A stretch of 64,000 nucleotides of DNA, taken from the NCBI RefSeq assembly GCF_000720765.1, contig NZ_JODC01000008.1, positions 124,001-188,000 of the forward strand. The letters run 5' to 3'. This document shows positions 58,623-64,000 of this stretch, in pieces. The notes beneath the pieces are model-generated. The model had not been told where the DNA came from, did not search any database, and saw only the letters and a program-made list of their open reading frames with translations. Within the stretch, counting starts at the first letter, position 1. Every line of letters starts with the position of its first letter. The DNA comes from Streptomyces sp. NRRL S-646. Lineage in GTDB: Bacteria; Actinomycetota; Actinomycetes; Streptomycetales; Streptomycetaceae. Both the position numbers and the translations under genes were made by a program.

Positions 58623-60674
58623 CTAGCCAGTGACGCGGTGGAAGGTCCATCGCTGGTTGGAGCCGCCGGTGTCGTGGTACTGGATCAGTGCGGGACCGTC
58701 GGCCGTACTGCCTCCGCTGACGTCGAGCACCTTGCCGCTGTTGCGGTTGACCACCAGGAACTCGCCACCGGTCTGCGGGCGCAGCTGCCACTGCTGGCTC
58801 GTCCGGCCGTCGGCGGTCGTCTGCACGACCCGCGCGCCGTCCGCCAACGAGGACCCTCCCACGTCGAGGACCTTGCCGCTGCTGACGCACATGATGGTGT
58901 GGTAGCCGTCCGACGTGGACTGGAAGGTCCACTGCTGGTTCGTTACGCCCTTGTCGGTCCACTGGAGCACGGCGGCGCCGTCCGCCCTGGAGGCGCCGGA
59001 GACGTCGGCGACCTTGCCGCTGCGCACGCTGACGCACTTGTAGGCCCTGGTGGGTGCGATGGTGTACTGCACCCAGTCCACGTCGACGTAGCCGGTGCCG
59101 TTGGGGTTGTAGGTGTAGAGCCCGACACGGTCGCCGCGGTAACCGCCCCACGTGAGCTGGTAGGTGCCACCGAACGAGGTGAACGAGCTCCCGTCGAGGC
59201 TGTAGGAGAACCGGCTGACCCCGTTGACGTCCCAGGTGGTGCGCAGCCACACGGCGTTCTGGGTGATCACCGGACCGTAGGCCAGGCTGCCGCCGACGTT
59301 GTGCGCGATCGTCGTGGTGGTCCCCGAACGCCGCACACCCAACCCGGCGTAGGTGGCCGCGTAGTGGCACAGCCCGGTGTGCTGGCCGTCGGCGAGGCCG
59401 GCCAGTTCGAGGCGGACGGTCACCGTCGCGCCGCCCGCCGTGCGCAGTGTGCGTTGGGTGAGGGTGTTGCCCACCTTGGTCAGGTTGTCGGCCGCGAGCG
59501 GTGTGAACGCCTTCAGCCGCAGGAAGCCGGGGCGTTCGGTCAGCGACCAGTGGTCCGCGCGCGGCTGGTAGTACCACTCCCACTGCGGCTTGAGGCGGGT
59601 GTCGGTGAACAGGTCACTGGCCACCACGGAGGGCAGCGCGTCGACCGGCGCACCGGGCGTGCCGCCGGCGGGCACCTGACCCGTCCACACCATGTTGCCT
59701 ATGCCGTCCGCGCCCACCTGGCCCAGGATCGGCCAGCCGTCCACCCAGGTCACCGGCAGCAGGGACAGGGGACGCCCCTCCCAGTCGCCGTGGCCGTGAT
59801 GGGTCACGAAGTACCAGTTGTCGTCCGGAGCCTGCACGAGCCCGCCCTGGTTGGGCTCGCGGTCCACCGAGACGTTGACGTGCTCCAACTGCCGGGTCTC
59901 GAACGGGCCGTAGAGGCTGGAGCCGCGGTTCATCATGAGCACCCGGCCCTCGGACTTCACCTCGCTGTACAGGTGGTAGTAGAGGCCGTTGATCTTGTAG
60001 AGCTTGTTGGCCTCGCTGCCCGGTGACTGGTGGATGACGGTGGACGGGCCGACCAGCGACTTCCCGTCCTCGGACAGTCGGAACAGGTGGATTTTGTAGC
60101 CGTCCGAGTAGTGCGTGGTGACCAGATAGCCCTGGCCGTCGTCGTCCCAGAACGGGCACGGGTCGTCCCAGCCGGAGGTCCGCCACACCGTCGTCAACGG
60201 CTCCCAGGGCCCGGTCGGTGACGGCGCCGACGTCATGAAGAAGCCTTCGTCGGGGGTGTTGAAGTACACCCAGTACCGCCCCGCATGGTAGCGGATGGCC
60301 CCGGCCCACACGCCGCGGCCGTAGCGGTTCATCCGGTCCCAGTTCAGCAGCGGTCCGATGCTGGTGAGATCGTCGACGGCGCCGCCCAGTGTCCGCCAGT
60401 TGACCAGGTCCTTCGAGTGCAGGACGGCCACGCCGGGCGAGTACCCGAACGTGCTGGTGATGCCGTAGTAGTCGGCGCCGACCCGGATGCAGTCCCAGTC
60501 GCTGAAGTCGCCCGGGAGGATGGGGTTGACGTAGGTGCCGTCGCCCTGGTCGCCCCATGTTCCTGCCGGAGGCACGGCTGCCGCCGCCGGGCTGGGGGGC
60601 AGCAGGCCCGGTAGCACAAGGGCCCCGGTGCCGACCGCGGCGAGTCGGCCGAGCTGTCGTCTGGTGATGTCCAC
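58623..60674 (-). CDS. Secreted GH43 glycosidase (arabinofuranosidase/xylosidase type) with RICIN
   Basis: 683 residues. Tat-type signal ITRRQLGRLAAVGTGALVLP ... SPAAA. GH43 propeller ~40-335: NPILPGDFSDWDCIRVGADY (base Asp region), GRGVWAGAIRYHAGRYWVYF, WRTSGWDDPCPFWDDDGQGY (pKa Asp region), SPGSEANKLYKINGLYYHLY (acid Glu region). A C-terminal beta-sandwich typical of GH43 subfamily 11/12 enzymes (~345-545: LKPQWEWYYQPRADHW, LRLKAF, WGGYRGDRVGLY) precedes a RICIN trefoil (NQQWTF, SQQWQL, NQRWTF). Probably removes alpha-L-arabinofuranose or beta-xylose from polymers. RICIN repeats share wording with the next gene. Codirectional with the beta-helix gene upstream. Confidence 0.9.
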   Translation of the reverse strand: MDITRRQLGRLAAVGTGALVLPGLLPPSPAAAAVPPAGTWGDQGDGTYVNPILPGDFSDWDCIRVGADYYGITSTFGYSPGVAVLHSKDLVNWRTLGGAVDDLTSIGPLLNWDRMNRYGRGVWAGAIRYHAGRYWVYFNTPDEGFFMTSAPSPTGPWEPLTTVWRTSGWDDPCPFWDDDGQGYLVTTHYSDGYKIHLFRLSEDGKSLVGPSTVIHQSPGSEANKLYKINGLYYHLYSEVKSEGRVLMMNRGSSLYGPFETRQLEHVNVSVDREPNQGGLVQAPDDNWYFVTHHGHGDWEGRPLSLLPVTWVDGWPILGQVGADGIGNMVWTGQVPAGGTPGAPVDALPSVVASDLFTDTRLKPQWEWYYQPRADHWSLTERPGFLRLKAFTPLAADNLTKVGNTLTQRTLRTAGGATVTVRLELAGLADGQHTGLCHYAATYAGLGVRRSGTTTTIAHNVGGSLAYGPVITQNAVWLRTTWDVNGVSRFSYSLDGSSFTSFGGTYQLTWGGYRGDRVGLYTYNPNGTGYVDVDWVQYTIAPTRAYKCVSVRSGKVADVSGASRADGAAVLQWTDKGVTNQQWTFQSTSDGYHTIMCVSSGKVLDVGGSSLADGARVVQTTADGRTSQQWQLRPQTGGEFLVVNRNSGKVLDVSGGSTADGPALIQYHDTGGSNQRWTFHRVTG

Positions 60675-60804
60675 GATGTCCGTCCTTGGTCAGGAGTCAT
60701 CACTTGGATGGGCGGTGTTTCGGCGCGAGTACGCGGTACGCCGTGGTGGAGGTTGGCCGGGGACGGTGCCGGCCCGTGTTTCGCCGGCACCGTCCCCCAG
60801 GTCC

Positions 60805-63800
60805 TCAGTCCACGTTCACTGCCTGCCACAACTGGCTGTCGGCGTTCGTGTCCGTCGTCTGCACGAGCTGAGCGCCTGCTGCCGTCGACGAGCCGGACAC
60901 CGCGAGCAGCTTGCCGCTGTTCACGTTCTTGATCTTGTAGTAGCCGTTTCCGGCGGCGACCAGGGTCCAGTGCTGGCTCGCACCGTTGTTGTCGGGCTGC
61001 TGGATGACGGTCGCGCCGTCCGCGGTGGACCCGTCGGTGACGTCGAGCAGCTGACCGCTGTTCTCGTTGACGATCTCGTAGCTGCCGCCACCGACCGCGG
61101 CCCACAGCCAGCGCTGGTTCTGCGCTCCGGTGTCGTTCCACTGGAGGACGTTCGCTCCGGCGGCAGTCGATGCGCCCGAGACGTCGATCGCCTTGCCGCT
61201 GTTCTTGTTGAGGATCTTGAAGAGCACGCTCGTGGCGGGGAAGGGGAGGGAGGCGAACGCGTCCAGGGCGCAGACGGTGTTGGAAGAGGCCGTGTTCTTC
61301 GTTCCGGCGCACACGACCTTGATCGTGTGGGGGCCCGCGGCGAGATCCGTCTTCTCGAACAGGGGTACCTGCTTCGTCACCGTCGAGGCATAGGCGTCGA
61401 TGCCCGACTGCGCCAGGGTGCCGTCGACGTAGACGTCGACCTTGCCCATGTTCGGCTGTTTCATGCTGAGATACCGCACGCCCGAGCCGGTGAACGAGTA
61501 CTGGACGTAGTCGCCCGCCCTGTTCGTGTACTTCTCGGATCCGTTGAAGTCGCGGGAGTCGTTCCAGTTCGACCAGCCGGAGGAGTAGGAGAGACCGGAG
61601 TCCTTGTCGTCGACGAAGGCATATCGCTGACGTACGAGGGACTTCGACGCGGGGGACGCGTTCCCCTGGGTGTCCACGACGTAGAGGCGGTAGTCGCCGG
61701 GCTTCGGCGGGACGGCGATGGTCGTCGCGGTTCCGGCTGCTTTCGTCATGGTGGGGCCGACGGCGAACGTCGTCGTACCGGAAGGAGCCAGCCAGAGAGC
61801 TTTGGTCGCGTCACCGAGGGCGCGGACCGGGATGGACGACACGCCCTTGCCGGTGAACGTGCTCGCGGGCAGGACGTAGTCCTGCAGGCCCAGGTTGCTG
61901 CGGGGGACGATGTCCTTGTAGGCGTTCTCCAGGCCGGAGTTCACGGCGATGTCGTAGGCCTGCGACGGCCACACGTTGTCCGGATACGCGTGCACGTCCT
62001 GGATGGTGCTGTTCGGGACGTTCTTGTTGGACATCTTGTTGACGGTGCCGTAGGTGTTGGTGATGCTCAGGTCGTGCTGCCGGCCCCAGGTGCCGGAGTT
62101 GATGGTGTAGGCCAGGCCCGGGTCGACGTCGAGCACGTTGTCGTGCTCGTTGAGGTAGGCGGAGCCTTCATCGGGGTGCATGCCGTACTTGTGGCCGGCC
62201 GGGACGCCCTGGATGTAGTTGTCGCTGATCTCGGTTCCCGGCTGGCTGCCCAGCGTGTAGATGGGAGCGGAGTCGCCGAGCACCTGCATCGTGTCGACGA
62301 TCTGGTTGTGGCTGATGGTGTTGTTCTTCGCCGTGGTGGTCGGCACGCCCGGTTGGATCGAGTTCGCTGAACCGTCGAAGTTCCACCACCCCCAGCCGAG
62401 CGTGATGCCCGCCCACGGGGACTTCTCGATCCGGTTGTGCTGCACGGACAGGGAGTCGACGAAGTACGCCGACACGGGGCTGGACCCCTCGAACAGCACC
62501 GCGCTGTCGTAGAGGTAGTTGTCCGTGATCGAGATGTTCTTGCAGACTCCCTCGACGTTCGCCGGGTACTTCTCGTGGTTGGTCGAGGTGTAGTCCCCGA
62601 TGTACACGTGCTGGGGATGCCCCACCGTGATGGCGGATCCGGCGATGTCGTTGACGTAGTTGCCGGTCAACTGCGTGTCCGTCACGTCGTTGACCATGTT
62701 GATCCCGTCGGCGCCGGTGTGCTGCACCGTGTTGCGCGAAAGAACGATCCCGTCGGCGTTCTCGATCTGGATGATCCCCGGCGGCAGGTCGACGTTGCGG
62801 TAGGTGTACGCGTGGAAGTTCTTCCTCGCGTACACGGTCGAGCTCGCGTTGCCCTGCTGGCCCTGCCGGAAGACGGAGCCCGCGACATTGACCAGGTTCC
62901 AGTCGGAGTGCTCGACCGTAAGCCCGGAGAACGTGATGTTCCGGGCGTGGTCGGCCGTGGACGTGCCGGCGATCCTGATGAGGGTGGACACGTTGTTCGG
63001 CGCGAACACCTGCGCCGACGTCATGTCCTCGGAGCCGGCCTTGTAGTAGTACAGCGTGTGCTTCGTCTTGTCGAAGTAGAACTCGCCCGGCTGGTCCAGG
63101 AATTCGTACGCGTTCATAAAGGTGTGGGTGCCGCCGCCGGCGTTGAAGTTGCCGTTCGGCGGTCCCTGGGCGATGGCGGCACCCGGCTGCTGGAACAGGG
63201 CCACGCGATTGGCGCCGTCGGAGCTCGTGGTGATCTGGCGGACTCCCACGATGGCCGTGGTCCAGGTCGTCGCCGATTTGATCTCCACGTCGTCCTGGTT
63301 GGAGGCGACGGCGGGCAGGTCGGAGAGGCTGTACTTGGCTCCGTCGCACTGCGAACCCGACTCCCAGGCCCAGGGAGCCTGGCCGGCCGTCACGGTGTAG
63401 GTCCCGTAGCACCCGGCCGAGTTGATCGTCTTCGAGGCCATCTGGGCGCGCTTGCCGTTGACGTAGAGCGCGCGGAGCTTGTTGTCGCGGTTCAGCGGGG
63501 CCTTCCAGATGTTCCCGCTGTGCTGTGTCCAGCCGGTGACCTGAACGCCTCCGTTCAGCACCGGCTTCTCGTTCTGGTAGGCGGCGTACACGACATGGTG
63601 GCCGTTCGTCCCGGAGTCGGCCGGCGTGAAGCTGATGGTGTTGCTCACCGGGTAGTTGCCGCCGCGGAGATAGACGTCGATGTCTCCGGTCATGTTGCTG
63701 TTGACGGTGCGCACGACGTCCCGTGCGTGCTGCAGGGTCTTGAACGGGGCTGTGATCGTCCCGGGGTTGGCGTCGTCGCCGTCGGGGGCGACGTAGTAGG

Positions 63801-63918
63801 TCGCCTGAGATGCGGCCGAAGCCTGGGTCGGCGTCGTGAGGGATGTCAGCAGCACCGCGGAGAGCGCCGTCGCAAGCACTGCTGACAACTTGCGGATGGT
63901 GGAGGTGGCGGGCGTCAT
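60805..63918 (-). CDS. Large secreted right-handed beta-helix protein with RICIN module
   Basis: 1037 residues. Sec signal peptide RKLSAVLATALSAVLLTSLT ... ASA. The helix domain starts ATYYVAPDGDDANPGTITAP, FKTLQHARDVVRTVNS and continues with many parallel-helix coils (NITFSGLTVEHSDWN, IVLSRNTVQHTGADGINMV, ISITDNYLYDSAVLF, NTISHNQIVDTM). Next is a carbohydrate-binding-like sandwich (~740-890) and a C-terminal RICIN trefoil (NQRWLW, SQHWTL, SQLWQA). The architecture fits polysaccharide lyases or glycosidases of the beta-helix type (for example GH110-, GH120- or GH136-like); I cannot pick the family or the catalytic residues. ATG follows AGGAGGGG. Probably cotranscribed with the GH43 gene 130 bases downstream. 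Confidence 0.85.
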   Translation of the reverse strand: MTPATSTIRKLSAVLATALSAVLLTSLTTPTQASAASQATYYVAPDGDDANPGTITAPFKTLQHARDVVRTVNSNMTGDIDVYLRGGNYPVSNTISFTPADSGTNGHHVVYAAYQNEKPVLNGGVQVTGWTQHSGNIWKAPLNRDNKLRALYVNGKRAQMASKTINSAGCYGTYTVTAGQAPWAWESGSQCDGAKYSLSDLPAVASNQDDVEIKSATTWTTAIVGVRQITTSSDGANRVALFQQPGAAIAQGPPNGNFNAGGGTHTFMNAYEFLDQPGEFYFDKTKHTLYYYKAGSEDMTSAQVFAPNNVSTLIRIAGTSTADHARNITFSGLTVEHSDWNLVNVAGSVFRQGQQGNASSTVYARKNFHAYTYRNVDLPPGIIQIENADGIVLSRNTVQHTGADGINMVNDVTDTQLTGNYVNDIAGSAITVGHPQHVYIGDYTSTNHEKYPANVEGVCKNISITDNYLYDSAVLFEGSSPVSAYFVDSLSVQHNRIEKSPWAGITLGWGWWNFDGSANSIQPGVPTTTAKNNTISHNQIVDTMQVLGDSAPIYTLGSQPGTEISDNYIQGVPAGHKYGMHPDEGSAYLNEHDNVLDVDPGLAYTINSGTWGRQHDLSITNTYGTVNKMSNKNVPNSTIQDVHAYPDNVWPSQAYDIAVNSGLENAYKDIVPRSNLGLQDYVLPASTFTGKGVSSIPVRALGDATKALWLAPSGTTTFAVGPTMTKAAGTATTIAVPPKPGDYRLYVVDTQGNASPASKSLVRQRYAFVDDKDSGLSYSSGWSNWNDSRDFNGSEKYTNRAGDYVQYSFTGSGVRYLSMKQPNMGKVDVYVDGTLAQSGIDAYASTVTKQVPLFEKTDLAAGPHTIKVVCAGTKNTASSNTVCALDAFASLPFPATSVLFKILNKNSGKAIDVSGASTAAGANVLQWNDTGAQNQRWLWAAVGGGSYEIVNENSGQLLDVTDGSTADGATVIQQPDNNGASQHWTLVAAGNGYYKIKNVNSGKLLAVSGSSTAAGAQLVQTTDTNADSQLWQAVNVD

Positions 63919-64000
63919 AGTCTGCCCCTCCTGTTGTTTCGGACGGTTGGGGAAGCAATCATGTGGCGGCTCCGGAGTGTTGTCGGTGTGGTTGACGTGG
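63919..64000. other. Start of the upstream region of the beta-helix gene
   Basis: 82 bases up to the window edge. They contain the ribosome site AGGAGGGG and AT-rich CTTCCCCAACC / TGTTGTTTCGG stretches. The promoter probably lies here or beyond the edge. Confidence 0.4.

Noticed and set aside
58464..60026. A 520-codon plus-strand frame opposite the GH43 gene
   Set aside because: Antisense shadow of a clearly homologous secreted enzyme; no ribosome site or domain.
1..64000. CRISPR arrays, tRNA or rRNA genes
   Set aside because: No regularly spaced repeats with unique spacers and no recognisable tRNA or rRNA sequence were seen while reading both strands.

Overview
The window looks like a stretch of a Streptomyces (or close actinomycete) chromosome. 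GC is very high and many genes start with GTG. Lineage-typical families are present: a mycothiol-dependent DinB/MDMPI enzyme, an F420-type luciferase-like monooxygenase, an SCO6745-type protein, RICIN-tailed Tat/Sec glycosidases and many small MarR/TetR/GntR/LysR regulators. Frequent broken genes and transposase scraps suggest an accessory, arm-like region. No rRNA, tRNA, CRISPR array or intact mobile element was seen.

Layout. 0-6.4 kb: an ECF sigma factor beside a wrecked ABC ATPase, then a complete molybdate uptake operon (HTH-TOBE protein, modA, modB, modC, minus strand), a Moco-binding-domain protein, an M24 peptidase-like protein and the remains of a xanthine-dehydrogenase-type molybdenum hydroxylase. 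6.5-10.2 kb: an NCS1 nucleobase permease with a cysteine-rich tail, a signal-less AmiC/UrtA-like ligand-binding protein and a divergent MarR. 10.3-14.3 kb: debris, then a CoA-transferase / acyl-CoA dehydrogenase / GntR operon with candidate operators. 14.3-30 kb: exporters and redox enzymes mostly paired with their own regulators (MFS/LysR, MFS-AKR/MarR, FMN reductase/TetR, TetX-like FMO/TetR), a TerC protein and an LLM monooxygenase interrupted by a small palindromic element. 30.5-34.3 kb: a LacI - pobA - aldehyde dehydrogenase operon for aromatic acids/aldehydes. 34.3-43.6 kb: thioredoxin, a disulfide oxidoreductase, peptide deformylase, a PepSY membrane protein, MarR genes and pirin.

43.6-51.6 kb is a scrapyard. 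It holds remnants of an M23 peptidase, an amidase, IS110 and IS5 transposases, DUF317- and peptidoglycan-binding-type proteins, and a second copy of the pirin 3' end with its downstream DNA. A few intact genes lie among them: an alpha/beta hydrolase with its TetR, a secreted OB-fold-like protein and an SCO6745 homologue.

51.6-64 kb is a secreted carbohydrate-degradation cluster: a GH43 exo-1,3-galactanase-like enzyme with RICIN, GH97, GH29 alpha-L-fucosidase with a beta/gamma-crystallin-like module and RICIN, a second GH43 with RICIN, and a large beta-helix protein with RICIN. Together these would suit plant type II arabinogalactan (arabinogalactan-protein) breakdown: beta-1,3-galactan backbone plus arabinose, fucose and alpha-linked caps. 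That substrate assignment is inference from the enzyme combination.
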